NCBI GenBank assembly: GCA_019115085.1
Contig: DXEF01000053.1
Span: 1 to 48,553, forward strand
DNA: 48,553 nt
From: Candidatus Agathobaculum pullicola
GTDB taxonomy: Bacteria; Bacillota; Clostridia; Oscillospirales; Butyricicoccaceae
Direction of reading: 5' to 3'
The notes under the pieces are model-generated. The model did not search any database. It saw only the letters and a list, made by a program, of their open reading frames with translations, and was not told where the DNA came from. Both the position numbers and the translations under genes were made by a program. This document shows, piece by piece, positions 1-7,470 of the stretch. Numbering within the stretch: position 1 is the stretch's first letter; each line of letters begins with the position of its first letter.

Positions 1-74
1 ACAATGGTCTTATCCATCTTATCGCTGACCACGACCCCGACGCGGACCTTACGGTTTCCTCTGACTTCAGACAT
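1..74 (-). CDS. rpsQ: 30S ribosomal protein S17 (N-terminal part)
   Basis: Only the first 25 codons lie in the window; the gene runs off the left edge. The protein starts MSEVRGNRKVRVGVVVSDKM and continues DKTIV, the usual S17 opening in which the DKM-DKT segment begins the OB-fold. S17 binds 16S rRNA early in 30S assembly. The ATG follows an AAAGGAG site by eight bases. It lies 26 bp after rpmC, in the standard S10-operon order, so it is surely cotranscribed. Identity rests on this short piece plus position. Confidence 0.93.
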   Translation of the reverse strand, partial: MSEVRGNRKVRVGVVVSDKMDKTI

Positions 75-100
75 TGAGGTTTCTCCTTTCCGTTTCGTGA

Positions 101-301
101 TCAGGCCTGCGCCTTGATCTGACGATCACGCAGAATAGTCTTGACCCGAGCGATGTTTCGCTTCGTCTCGCGGATCATCATGGGATTCTGAAGCTGGCCG
201 GTGGCCAGTTGAAAGCGAAGGTTGAAGAGCTCCGACTTGAGCTCTGCCAGCTGCTGGTCCAGCTCCGTATCCGTCATATCAAAGTACTTGTTCGCTTTCA
301 T
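101..301 (-). CDS. rpmC: 50S ribosomal protein L29
   Basis: A 66-residue protein of normal L29 length, starting [20 protein letters not shown] and rich in helix-forming, charged residues. The L29 signature is the helix pair with [17 protein letters not shown] (about residues 24-40) and the [17 protein letters not shown] segment near the end. L29 lies by the peptide exit tunnel on 23S rRNA and contacts trigger factor and SRP. The start codon overlaps the rplP stop (ATGA), so translation is probably coupled to L16. Confidence 0.97.
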   Translation of the reverse strand: MKANKYFDMTDTELDQQLAELKSELFNLRFQLATGQLQNPMMIRETKRNIARVKTILRDRQIKAQA

Positions 302-732
302 TCTTCTTCACCACCCTGCACTTTGTCGGCCTTAGCGACGATCTTGGTCTTCAGCGGCAGCTTGTGGGCAGCCAGGCGCAGCGCCTCGCGCGCGGACTCC
401 TCCGGAACGCCTGCGATCTCAAACAGCACGCGGCCGGGCTTGACCACCGCAACCCAGTATTCGGGCGAGCCCTTACCGGAACCCATTCGGGTCTCGGCCG
501 GCTTCTCGGTAATCGGCTTATCGGGGAAAATCTTGATCCAAACCTGACCGCCACGCTTGGTGTAACGGGTCATGGCGATACGAGCGGCCTCAATCTGGTT
601 CGAGGTGATCCAGCAGGGCTCGGTAGCCTGCAGGCCGAAATCGCCGTTGGATACGAAGTTGCCGCGCATGGCCTTGCCCTTGAGGCGGCCACGATGCACG
701 CGACGGTACTTAACTCTCTTGGGGAGCAGCAT
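298..732 (-). CDS. rplP: 50S ribosomal protein L16
   Basis: A 144-residue protein, the usual L16 size, starting [20 protein letters not shown]. The [18 protein letters not shown] segment and the [18 protein letters not shown] motif (about residues 86-105) are diagnostic; the latter sits near the tRNA-binding region of the large subunit. The ATG overlaps the rpsC stop (TAATG) and has a GGAGG site nine bases upstream. The last four bases overlap rpmC. It has a short acidic C-terminal tail (GGEEE). Confidence 0.98.
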   Translation of the reverse strand: MLLPKRVKYRRVHRGRLKGKAMRGNFVSNGDFGLQATEPCWITSNQIEAARIAMTRYTKRGGQVWIKIFPDKPITEKPAETRMGSGKGSPEYWVAVVKPGRVLFEIAGVPEESAREALRLAAHKLPLKTKIVAKADKVQGGEEE

Positions 733-1517
733 TAGCGGTTGCCTCCTTCCTGACGGGGTGCGCGACGCTCGCCATTGCCACGGTTGAAGTCGCGACGGCC
801 GCCACGGCGGTCATCACGGCCACCGCGACGCTCGCGGCGCTCGAAAGCGGGCTTGGGAGCCTCGATGGAACGGCCCAGACGCGGACCGCCGTGGAGAACC
901 TCACCCTTGTAGATCCAAACCTTAACGCCGATGCGGCCATAGGTGGTCGCGGCCTCGGCAAAGCCATAGTCGATATCCGCGCGCAGGGTCTGCAGCGGGA
1001 TAGTGCCCTCATGATAGTGCTCGGTGCGGGCGATTTCCGCGCCGCCCAGACGGCCGCTGCAGGAAACCTTGATGCCCTTGGCGCCCATGCGCATTGCACG
1101 GCCCATGGACTGCTTCATGGCACGACGGAAGCCGATGCGCTTCTCAAGCTGCGCGGCAATGTTTTCCGCAACCAGCGTTGCATTGGTGTCCGGGTTCTTG
1201 ATCTCGATGATAGAGCAGCGAACCTTCTTGCCATACTTGCGGGTCAGCTCTTCCTCGAGCTTCTTGATGTCCTCGCCGCCGCGGCCGACAACCATGCCGG
1301 GACGCGCGCACTGGATCATGATTTTGATTTCGTCGTTCTTGCGCTCGATTTCGATTGCCGGAACGCCTGCGTCGTACAGACGCTTTTTCAGTTCCTTACG
1401 GATGTTGTAGTCTTCCACGAGGAGGTCGCCGAACACATTGTCCTTTGCGAACCAACGGGAATCCCAATTCTTGATAACGCCGACACGGAGACCGTTCGGA
1501 TTTACTTTCTGGCCCAT
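732..1517 (-). CDS. rpsC: 30S ribosomal protein S3 with Arg/Gly-rich tail
   Basis: A 261-residue S3 beginning [20 protein letters not shown]. The KH domain carries the [14 protein letters not shown] motif (about residues 79-92), and the C-terminal S3 domain has [21 protein letters not shown]3 forms part of the mRNA entry tunnel. The family is usually about 210-235 residues. Here roughly 40 extra residues form an Arg/Gly-rich tail ([19 protein letters not shown] and onward) that resembles an RGG RNA-binding tail and is probably disordered. The start follows AGGGAGG by seven bases. Function is certain; the role of the tail is unknown. Confidence 0.98.
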   Translation of the reverse strand: MGQKVNPNGLRVGVIKNWDSRWFAKDNVFGDLLVEDYNIRKELKKRLYDAGVPAIEIERKNDEIKIMIQCARPGMVVGRGGEDIKKLEEELTRKYGKKVRCSIIEIKNPDTNATLVAENIAAQLEKRIGFRRAMKQSMGRAMRMGAKGIKVSCSGRLGGAEIARTEHYHEGTIPLQTLRADIDYGFAEAATTYGRIGVKVWIYKGEVLHGGPRLGRSIEAPKPAFERRERRGGRDDRRGGRRDFNRGNGERRAPRQEGGNR

Positions 1518-1530
1518 TGATTACCCTCCC

Positions 1531-1866
1531 TTATTCTCTCTCGCCAAGAACCAGCGTGATGTGCGAGGTTCTCTTGAGGATTCTGAATGCACGGCCCTGT
1601 GCACGCGGCATAACGCGCTTCATGATCGGGCCGGGACCGACGTGTACTTCCTTGACATACAGCTTATCGGTGTTCATGCCGTGGTTGTTCTCGGCATTGG
1701 CGACAGCGCTCTTGAGGAGCTTTGCCATCGGCTCGCTGGCCGCCTTGGGGGTATTCATGATAATGGCCATCGCTTCGCCCGCATCCTTGCCGCGGATCAG
1801 ATCGCAGATCAGCTTGATCTTACGCGGGGTCATGCGCACGTTGCGTACGATTGCTCTTGCTTCCAT
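1531..1866 (-). CDS. rplV: 50S ribosomal protein L22
   Basis: A 111-residue protein starting MEARAIVRNVRMTPRKIKLI, a canonical L22 opening. The beta-hairpin that reaches into the peptide exit tunnel corresponds to the segment with YVKEVHVGPGPIMKRVMPRA (about residues 70-89), followed by the conserved QGRAFRILKRTSHITLVL end. L22 contacts all six domains of 23S rRNA, and its hairpin tip is a known site of macrolide-resistance changes in other bacteria; nothing abnormal is visible here. A GGAGG site precedes the ATG, and rpsC follows after 13 bp. Confidence 0.98.
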   Translation of the reverse strand: MEARAIVRNVRMTPRKIKLICDLIRGKDAGEAMAIIMNTPKAASEPMAKLLKSAVANAENNHGMNTDKLYVKEVHVGPGPIMKRVMPRAQGRAFRILKRTSHITLVLGERE

Positions 1867-1883
1867 GTTTCCTTAACTCCTCC

Positions 1884-2165
1884 TTACTTGCCGTTATTGG
1901 AGGTCTTGCTGCCCGCGTGACCCTTGTAGGTACGGGTGGGAGCAAACTCGCCCAGCTTGTGACCAACCATGTCCTCGGTGACATACACCGGAACATGCTT
2001 GCGGCCGTCGTGCACCGCGAAGGTATGACCGACGAACTCCGGGAAGATCGTGGAAGCGCGGGACCAGGTCTTGAGAACCTTCTTCTCGCCCTTTTCGTTC
2101 ATTTCAACGACTCTTTTGATAAGCTCAGGAGCCACAAAAGGGCCCTTCTTGACACTTCTGCCCAT
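1884..2165 (-). CDS. rpsS: 30S ribosomal protein S19
   Basis: A 93-residue S19 starting [20 protein letters not shown], with the conserved [20 protein letters not shown] block (about residues 36-55) and the [17 protein letters not shown] block near the end. S19 sits in the 30S head beside S13 and contacts the A-site finger of the large subunit. AAAGGAG lies ten bases before the ATG. It is placed normally between rplB and rplV with spacers of about 18 bp. Length and sequence are typical. Confidence 0.98.
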   Translation of the reverse strand: MGRSVKKGPFVAPELIKRVVEMNEKGEKKVLKTWSRASTIFPEFVGHTFAVHDGRKHVPVYVTEDMVGHKLGEFAPTRTYKGHAGSKTSNNGK

Positions 2166-2183
2166 AATCGTTTAACTCCTTTC

Positions 2184-3017
2184 TTACTTGCCGTTGCGAC
2201 GACGCACGATCTGCTTATCCGTGCGGTGATTCTTCTTACGGGTCTTGTAACCCATCGCCGGCTTGCCCCACGGGGTAACCGGGCTGGGACGACCGATCGG
2301 GCTCTTGCCTTCGCCGCCGCCGTGCGGGTGATCGCACGGGTTCATAACAGAACCGCGGACGGTCGGGCGGATACCCATGTGACGGGTACGGCCGGCCTTA
2401 CCGATCTGGACGTTGGAGTGGTCGGAGTTGCCGACAACGCCGATGGTTGCCTTGCACTCCAGACGCACGTAACGCAGTTCGCCGGAGGGCAGACGAACCA
2501 TCGCCTTGCCGTTCTCCTTTGCCATCAGCTGTGCGCCGACGCCTGCGGAACGAACCAGCTGCGCGCCCTTGCCGGGGTACAGCTCAATGTTGTGAATCAT
2601 GGTACCAACCGGGATGTTCTCAACCGGCAGGCAGTTGCCCGGCTTGATGTCGGCATCCTTGGAGGATACGACCTTGTCGCCGATCTTGAGGCCTTCCGGC
2701 GCGAGGATATAAGCCTTGACGCCGTCCTCATACTGAACCAGCGCGATGTTCGCGGAGCGGTTCGGGTCGTACTCGAGCGTCAGCACGGTTGCCGGCATAT
2801 CCAGCTTCTGGCGCTTGAAGTCGATGATACGGTACTTTTTCTTGTTGCCGCCGCCAATGTGACGAACGGTGATGCGGCCGTAGCTGTTGCGGCCGGCGGT
2901 CTTCTTGACCTTTTCGAGAAGGCTCTTCTCGGGCTTCACCTTGGACAGACCCTTGTAGGAAAGCACAGTCATATTTCTGCGCGAGGGCGTCGTCGGGTTG
3001 AAAGTCTTGATAGCCAT
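2184..3017 (-). CDS. rplB: 50S ribosomal protein L2
   Basis: Reads [20 protein letters not shown], a typical L2 start, so I place the start at the ATG at 3017 rather than the in-frame TTG 12 bases upstream, which abuts the AAGGAG site. About 277 residues, as expected. The peptidyl-transferase-proximal GDKV and [20 protein letters not shown] blocks (toward the C-terminus) and [14 protein letters not shown] are intact; the His in this last block lies near the catalytic centre. L2 is needed for subunit association. It is separated from rplW by about 250 bp holding a hairpin array, whereas its other neighbours are closely packed. Confidence 0.97.
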   Translation of the reverse strand: MAIKTFNPTTPSRRNMTVLSYKGLSKVKPEKSLLEKVKKTAGRNSYGRITVRHIGGGNKKKYRIIDFKRQKLDMPATVLTLEYDPNRSANIALVQYEDGVKAYILAPEGLKIGDKVVSSKDADIKPGNCLPVENIPVGTMIHNIELYPGKGAQLVRSAGVGAQLMAKENGKAMVRLPSGELRYVRLECKATIGVVGNSDHSNVQIGKAGRTRHMGIRPTVRGSVMNPCDHPHGGGEGKSPIGRPSPVTPWGKPAMGYKTRKKNHRTDKQIVRRRNGK

Positions 3018-3072
3018 TTGGATTTTCAACTCCTTAGAATCTGTTTCTTATCGGGGTGACATCCCCATACAT

Positions 3073-3263
3073 ACGCGAACCGGGTTCGCGTCATTTCATC
3101 GCCCCGCAGGAGTATTGTTTTGAGCGGGCTTTGCCCGTTCAAAACTCCACTGCTTCGGGACACGTGTCCCGAACCGCGTTTGCGTGCAAACGCGAGGGGG
3201 TTATCCGCAAAAGTTTCCATCAGGAACTTTTGCGGTATCTAAGGGGGACTGGTCCCCCTTAGA
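3073..3263. repeat. Array of six consecutive, different hairpins between rplW and rplB
   Basis: The whole rplW-rplB gap is filled by six side-by-side inverted repeats: 3073-3091 (8-bp arms, 3-nt loop); 3117-3145 (13-bp arms with one mismatch, loop ttt, and flanks 3106-3113/3144-3153 that can extend it); 3154-3173 (20-nt perfect palindrome, ttcgggacacgtgtcccgaa); 3175-3194 (9-bp arms, loop gt); 3205-3235 (11-bp arms plus an inner 2 bp past a bulge); 3238-3263 (12-bp arms, loop tg). The stems differ from one another in sequence, so these are not copies of one unit. The array ends five bases after the rplW stop and about 45 bases before the rplB site. No U-tract follows a stem, so terminators are unlikely. 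Confidence 0.9.
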
Positions 3264-3268
3264 AGATG

Positions 3269-3562
3269 TTACATCATGTTCTCAAAAAGCTCGATGCCCT
3301 TGGAGTCCGGGGTCAGGGTAACAATCGCCTTCTTGATGTCGGGGCGCTTGCCAACGTGGACGCCCATGCGCTTCCACTTGCCCGGCAGCTTGATGGTGTT
3401 GACCTTCTGCACCTTTACGCCGAAGATCTCTTCCACAGCCTTCTTGATCTCGATTTTGCCGGCGTCAGCGGCAACTTCAAAGGTGTACTTGTTGTTCTGG
3501 GAACCCATCATGGAACGCTCGGTGATGACCGGCTTCTTGATAATATCGTAAGCGAACTTCAT
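3269..3562 (-). CDS. rplW: 50S ribosomal protein L23
   Basis: A 97-residue L23 starting [20 protein letters not shown]; the KKPVITERS block is the family hallmark. The middle carries [20 protein letters not shown] and [20 protein letters not shown], and the loop with [20 protein letters not shown] follows. L23 lies at the exit tunnel and is the main docking site for trigger factor and SRP. The ATG overlaps the rplD stop (TAATG) and has GGAGG ten bases upstream. It is followed by the hairpin array rather than directly by rplB. Confidence 0.98.
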   Translation of the reverse strand: MKFAYDIIKKPVITERSMMGSQNNKYTFEVAADAGKIEIKKAVEEIFGVKVQKVNTIKLPGKWKRMGVHVGKRPDIKKAIVTLTPDSKGIELFENMM

Positions 3563-4185
3563 TATGCGTACACCTCCTGCAGCTTCTCAACCGCCGCCTT
3601 GTCGATGATGAACTTGTCGGCGTTGAGGACTTCGTAAACATTGAGGGTAGACGCGATCGTCGTGCGCACGCCCGGGATGTTGGCGGCGGACTTGACGACG
3701 TTCGTGCGAACCTCGGGAGTAACAACCAGGCTCTTGCCGGTAGCTTCCACAGACTTGAGGAAGCCGACAAAGGTCTTGGTCTTGATTTCGCTCATATCCA
3801 GACCGTCGATGACGATGATCTCGCCGGCAGCCGCCTTCGCGCTCAGCGCGGACAGCATCGCCAGACGGCGGGTCTTCTTGGTCAGGGAGTAATTGTAAGA
3901 ACGGGGCTTCGGGCCGAGGGCAATACCGCCGTGGGTCCACTGCGGAGAACGAATCGAACCCTGACGGGCGCGGCCGGTGCCCTTCTGGCGCCACGGCTTG
4001 ATGCCGCCGCCACGGACCTCAGCGCGGGTCAGCGTGGACTGGGTGCCCTGACGCTGATTTGCCAGATAGTTCTTTACTGCGGCGTGAACCACAGCCATGT
4101 TGGGCTCGATGCCGAAAACGGCCTCGTTCAGCTCCATCTCGCCGGTCTTCTTACCGGTCATATCAAAAACTGCTACTGTAGGCAT
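3562..4185 (-). CDS. rplD: 50S ribosomal protein L4
   Basis: A 207-residue L4 starting [20 protein letters not shown]. The tunnel loop includes [20 protein letters not shown] (about residues 59-78) and the [19 protein letters not shown] block. L4 lines the exit tunnel. In E. coli it also represses its own operon by binding the S10 leader; whether it does so here is unknown, but the long leader upstream of rpsJ makes the question relevant. A strong GGAGGAG site precedes the ATG. The stop overlaps the rplW start. Confidence 0.98.
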   Translation of the reverse strand: MPTVAVFDMTGKKTGEMELNEAVFGIEPNMAVVHAAVKNYLANQRQGTQSTLTRAEVRGGGIKPWRQKGTGRARQGSIRSPQWTHGGIALGPKPRSYNYSLTKKTRRLAMLSALSAKAAAGEIIVIDGLDMSEIKTKTFVGFLKSVEATGKSLVVTPEVRTNVVKSAANIPGVRTTIASTLNVYEVLNADKFIIDKAAVEKLQEVYA

Positions 4186-4203
4186 GAGTTGCTCCTCCTT
4201 CCC

Positions 4204-4902
4204 TTACTTTCTCGCGGAAGCCTTCTGCGGGTTCTTGCTGACGCCAGCCTCGCCCTTGGCAACCTTGTTATTCTTAACGGTGTTCTTCAGCACCACGATG
4301 CCGCCCTTCGGGCCCGGAACCGCGCCGCAAACAGCGATGAGGTTGAGCTCCGGATCCACCTTGACAACGTCGAGGTTCTGAACCGTAACCTGCTCAGCGC
4401 CCATATGGCCCGGCATCATTTTGCCCTTCATGATCTTGGAGGGGTCAGAGCACGCGCCCATGGAGCCCTGATGACGGTGCATCGGGCCGGCGCCGTGGCT
4501 CATCGGGGAACGGCCCGCGTTGAAGCGCTTGATAACGCCCGCGTAGCCCTTACCCTTGGAGGTGCCGGTCACGTCGACATAGTCGCCTGCGACGAACATG
4601 TCGGCCTTGACCACATCGCCAAGCTGGAAGGTGGAGCAGTCCGCAAAGCGGAACTCCTTGAGGTACTTCTTAAGGGAGTCGCCAGCCTTTTTCAGGTGGC
4701 CCTTCTCCGGCTTGTTGAGCTTGCGCTCCTTGATGTCCTCAAAACCGAACTGAACCGCATTGTAGCCGTCCTTTTCCTCGGTCTTGAGCTGGGTGACAAC
4801 GCAAGGGCCTGCCTCGATAACGGTGCAGGGGATCACCTTGCCGTCAGCGTTGAAGATCTGGGTCATGCCGACCTTCTTGCCGATGATTGCTTTCTGCAGC
4901 AT
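4204..4902 (-). CDS. rplC: 50S ribosomal protein L3
   Basis: A 232-residue L3 starting [20 protein letters not shown], with the [23 protein letters not shown] block (about residues 137-159) and the [20 protein letters not shown] block typical of the family. The globular part lies on the subunit surface and the extended loop reaches the peptidyl transferase centre. It is about 20 residues longer than many L3 proteins; the extra part is a lysine-rich C-terminal tail ([14 protein letters not shown]). AAGGAGG precedes the ATG. About 124 bp with small hairpins separates it from rpsJ. Confidence 0.98.
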   Translation of the reverse strand: MLQKAIIGKKVGMTQIFNADGKVIPCTVIEAGPCVVTQLKTEEKDGYNAVQFGFEDIKERKLNKPEKGHLKKAGDSLKKYLKEFRFADCSTFQLGDVVKADMFVAGDYVDVTGTSKGKGYAGVIKRFNAGRSPMSHGAGPMHRHQGSMGACSDPSKIMKGKMMPGHMGAEQVTVQNLDVVKVDPELNLIAVCGAVPGPKGGIVVLKNTVKNNKVAKGEAGVSKNPQKASARK

Positions 4903-4929
4903 AGTGTTTTTCCTCCTTAAAGGTTATTG

Positions 4930-5023
4930 GTTGACGGCATTTGGCCGCCAACATGACCTCGCCGCGCGTGTCGCGGCAGGGCTTCAAGCAGCCGGTTGTG
5001 TTAGTCCGTCTGCCTGTTGACAG
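4930..5023 (-). repeat. Hairpins in the rpsJ-rplC intercistronic gap
   Basis: Three dyads lie between rpsJ and rplC: 4930-4952 (9-bp arms), 4961-4977 (6-bp gccgcg/cgcggc arms, 5-nt loop), and 5014-5023 (ctgt/acag). In the first, the single imperfect position is A-C on the plus strand but G-U in the minus-strand mRNA, so it pairs fully only as RNA of the transcribed strand. None is followed by a U-run, so they are not simple terminators. They may be processing or stability elements. Confidence 0.6.
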
Positions 5024-5026
5024 AAA

Positions 5027-5338
5027 TTAGAGTTTCACCTCGAACTCGACGCCAGCCGGCAGGTCGAGGGTGGTCAGCGCCTCGATGGTGGCCTGATTCG
5101 GGTTGATAATGTCGATCAGGCGCTTGTGGGTGCGGCGCTCGAACTGCTCGCGGGAATCCTTGTACTTGTGTACCGCGCGCAGGATGGTGACGATCTGCTT
5201 CTCGGTCGGCAGCGGGATCGGGCCGGAAACCTTTGCGCCGTTGCGCTTTGCGGTCTCGATGATCTTCTCCGCGCTCTGGTCGATCAGCTCGTGGTCATAC
5301 GCCTTGAGGCGAATGCGAATCTTCTGTGCGTTTGCCAT
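5027..5338 (-). CDS. rpsJ: 30S ribosomal protein S10
   Basis: A 103-residue S10 reading [20 protein letters not shown] from the ATG at 5338. That start has AGGAGG ten bases upstream, so I prefer it to the longer frame opening at 5368. The conserved [16 protein letters not shown] (about residues 40-55) and [15 protein letters not shown] (about 63-77) segments are present. S10 is in the 30S head and, as NusE, is also a transcription antitermination factor. First gene of the operon, preceded by a long folded leader and a strong promoter. Confidence 0.98.
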   Translation of the reverse strand: MANAQKIRIRLKAYDHELIDQSAEKIIETAKRNGAKVSGPIPLPTEKQIVTILRAVHKYKDSREQFERRTHKRLIDIINPNQATIEALTTLDLPAGVEFEVKL

Positions 5339-5349
5339 GGTGGTTTTTC

Positions 5350-5696
5350 CTCCTCGTATGTGTGCCATACATTAAATAATGTTTTGACTCGCTACGGAGA
5401 GAAACTGCAACCCCGCCGTGTGTATCACGCGCGGGCATGAAAATAACCGGGCACACTGATAGTGTAACGATCCGGTCACAATAAGAAACACAAGTGGTTC
5501 GGACTATCGGCTTTACGGCGCACGCGCCGCGAGTCCCGAATTTACGCGCGAACATTGCATTTTTGCCAAAAGGCAAGCAGCCTTTGGCTGATAGCAGTTA
5601 TCTCAACCGCCCGATTGTCGGACCTACTCCGCCGAAGTTACCTGCGCATGGCAGCAATCTCCGGCATCATCGCGTTTCACCCGCTTTCGCAGGTGC
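5350..5696 (-). promoter_or_regulatory. Structured leader RNA of the S10 operon
   Basis: This 347-nt untranslated leader runs between the promoter and the rpsJ ribosome-binding site. It has a very regular 5' stem (5678-5695, 7 bp closed by a GAAA tetraloop in the transcript), then a longer hairpin (5631-5665, 7-bp GCCGGAG/CUUCGGC base plus inner pairs), a small CCGA/UCGG hairpin near 5611-5621, and a stem near 5563-5588 (GCCAAAGGC/GCCUUUUGGC). No long reading frame with a ribosome-binding site was found. I cannot match it to a named leader family from memory. By analogy with other S10 operons it may bind a ribosomal protein; that is inference. Confidence 0.6.
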
Positions 5697-5702
5697 CTTT
5701 AT

Positions 5703-5731
5703 AGATTACTACAAGCATTTCCCAAAGTCAA
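5703..5731 (-). promoter_or_regulatory. Sigma-A promoter of the S10 operon
   Basis: On the minus strand TTGACT (5726-5731) is followed after 17 bases by TAATCT (5703-5708). Immediately upstream (about 5735-5765) lies an A/T-rich stretch with A and T runs that resembles an UP element. The predicted start is near 5696, just before the tetraloop hairpin of the leader. Confidence 0.8.
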
Positions 5732-5790
5732 GCGTTTACACAAATTTTTTGCAATTTTTTTGTGAAACCCTCCGAAATTTCCGCGGTGCA

Positions 5791-5825
5791 GAAAAGCGGT
5801 TCGGAAGCGATGCCTTCCAAACCGC
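5791..5825 (-). terminator. Terminator after the anti-sigma gene
   Basis: On the minus strand a 12-bp stem (5814-5825 with 5796-5807, one G-U pair, 6-nt loop) is followed by CTTTTC. It lies 16 bases after the anti-sigma stop and just upstream of the S10 promoter, so it separates the two transcription units. Confidence 0.8.
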
Positions 5826-5840
5826 CTTTATCTGTGTTTT

Positions 5841-6839
5841 TTACGATACTGTTTGAACAATCAGCAGCCACGAAGTCGCCTTGCTGTCGATGGTCAGGCC
5901 CACGTTCTCGTATGCCGAAACCGTAAAGCCGGCATCCTCGAACTGCGCGAGCGTGTCCTGCAAAGTAGACATGGTGTTATCCAGCAAAAACCACGAAATC
6001 CCATCTATCGTGGCAACCAATTGCCCATTGATATCCGGTATCTCTTTTCCGCCGCCGGCAAAATAGCAATGCGCCACACTGGTACCGCTCAGAGAACCGG
6101 GCAGTTTGAGTATCGGCTGCGCTTCGGCCAGCGCGATATTCTCCCGCGGCTCGACTGTCTCCGCGCCATCGCCCGCTGCATTCTTTGTGTTAGGCTGAAG
6201 TTCATCCCAAGCCTCGCCGTCGGCTGGCGCGGCCGGTACGCTCCCGCCTGTCGCCCGTTCCGGCGCGCTTTCCGCGCTGTCGCTCGGTACGGAAGCATCG
6301 CTCTCCGGCACGCTGTTGCGCGGCTGCACGGCCTGACCACCCTCAGGTGGCACAGCCTGTGCGCCTACGTTTTGCTGACTACCTGCTGTCAGTCCTGCGT
6401 CCTCCGCGGCGTCCGCCACCGCCTGACCGGCCGCCGCATCGGCGGCTGCGACCCCGTCCGATCCCGCGGACGTATTGGTGTTGCCGCTGCCGTCCACCGT
6501 ACTAAACGCAGGCATCAGCCCACCGCCGAGCACCACCAGCACCACAACGGCAGCGGCCGCCACCATTGTAAACACCGGCATGCGGCGCGCCGGCTTTTCC
6601 GGCTGCACCACGCGCAGCTTGGTTTCCTGCTCCAGCCGCTGCATGATGCCCTCGTGCAGACCTTCGGGCAGCTCGGTCTCTTCGGTAAGCCATGCCCGCA
6701 TCTGCTCCAAATCCTGTTTCAGCGCGGCGCACGAGGGGCACTCCGCCAGATGCTCTTCCAGCTTTTCCCGCTCGGAATCGGTCAGCGTGCCGTCCAGACT
6801 GTTGGACACCAACTGCTCAAAATATTCTTCATCGCTCAT
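5841..6839 (-). CDS. Anti-sigma factor with zinc-finger (RsiW-like)
   Basis: 332 residues. The N-terminal cytoplasmic part (about 1-55) has the anti-sigma zinc motif H-x3-C-x2-C in EHLAECPSCAALKQ. A single membrane segment follows (MVAAAAVVVLVVLGGGLM, about residues 91-108). The external part begins with a long Ala/Gly/Ser/Glu-rich low-complexity linker (about 115-220) and ends in a folded domain of unknown type. Its first four bases overlap the sigma gene, so the pair is almost certainly a cognate sigma/anti-sigma couple. The zinc-finger domain would hold the sigma factor at the membrane until a signal triggers proteolysis. The signal is unknown. Family assignment is firm; the name RsiW is only by type. 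Confidence 0.85.
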   Translation of the reverse strand: MSDEEYFEQLVSNSLDGTLTDSEREKLEEHLAECPSCAALKQDLEQMRAWLTEETELPEGLHEGIMQRLEQETKLRVVQPEKPARRMPVFTMVAAAAVVVLVVLGGGLMPAFSTVDGSGNTNTSAGSDGVAAADAAAGQAVADAAEDAGLTAGSQQNVGAQAVPPEGGQAVQPRNSVPESDASVPSDSAESAPERATGGSVPAAPADGEAWDELQPNTKNAAGDGAETVEPRENIALAEAQPILKLPGSLSGTSVAHCYFAGGGKEIPDINGQLVATIDGISWFLLDNTMSTLQDTLAQFEDAGFTVSAYENVGLTIDSKATSWLLIVQTVS

Positions 6840-7438
6840 GCGTCCCCGCCTCCTTTCGATAGGTTAGACGCGACAGACAGAAAAAGGTTCCCTCTGCGCA
6901 GCAAAACCTTGCGCAGCGCAATGCGTGCGCGAGAGAGTCGGGACTTGACCGTGCCTTCGCTGATCTCCAGCACCTCCGCGATCTCGGTATAGCTCATGCC
7001 GGACACATCGCGCAACAGTATAATGCGGCGATGCTCCTCGCTGATTTCCTCCAAAGCCGCCGCCAGTTCGCGCCCCAACTCGCGGTTTTCCAGATGCTCC
7101 TCGGGTGTCGGTGCGGGATCCGGCATCGGGCGCTCATTTTCCTCCTCGTCCACAATGGACTGCGTTTGCGGCTGGGTATGCTTGTGACGGGCAAAATCCA
7201 CACACATATTCATCGTGATGCGAAACAGCCAGGTGGAAAAGCCGCTGTCCCCGCGGAAAGACTCGATTGACCGCCATGCACGCAGAAATACCTCCTGCAC
7301 AATGTCGGCGGCATCCTCCGGACTGCCGGACGAGCGCAGCGCAACCGCGTATACCCGCTTCTCATACCGGCGCACCAGCTCTTCAAAGGCATCCAGCTCA
7401 CCGCGCTTGGCCCGCGCCAGAATATGCTTTTCGTCCAC
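6836..7438 (-). CDS. ECF-type RNA polymerase sigma factor (SigW-like)
   Basis: 200 residues, starting at a GTG (MDEKHILARAKRGELDAFEE) with AAGGAGG eight bases upstream. Region 2 contains FEELVRRYEKRVYAVALR and DIVQEVFLRAWRSIESFRG with the WLFRITMNMCVDFARH stretch. Region 4 (about residues 120-185) has RRIILLRDVSGMSYTEIAEV and ISEGTVKSRLSRAR, the -35 recognition helix. An acidic linker (DEEENERPMPDPAPTPEEHL) joins the two. It overlaps its anti-sigma partner and lies 33 bp after dus, too close for a full promoter in between, so it is either cotranscribed with dus or read from a promoter inside dus. Confidence 0.92.
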   Translation of the reverse strand: MDEKHILARAKRGELDAFEELVRRYEKRVYAVALRSSGSPEDAADIVQEVFLRAWRSIESFRGDSGFSTWLFRITMNMCVDFARHKHTQPQTQSIVDEEENERPMPDPAPTPEEHLENRELGRELAAALEEISEEHRRIILLRDVSGMSYTEIAEVLEISEGTVKSRLSRARIALRKVLLRRGNLFLSVASNLSKGGGDA

Positions 7439-7470
7439 AGCTTCCGCCTCCTTCTGATGTCAAATATCCT

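Noticed and set aside
3026-3262. Short frames of 64-68 codons across the rplW-rplB gap
   Set aside because: They are made of inverted repeats and have no proper start sites; the hairpin array is the better reading.
3073-3263. CRISPR array
   Set aside because: The palindromes differ from each other, there are no equal spacers and no cas genes.
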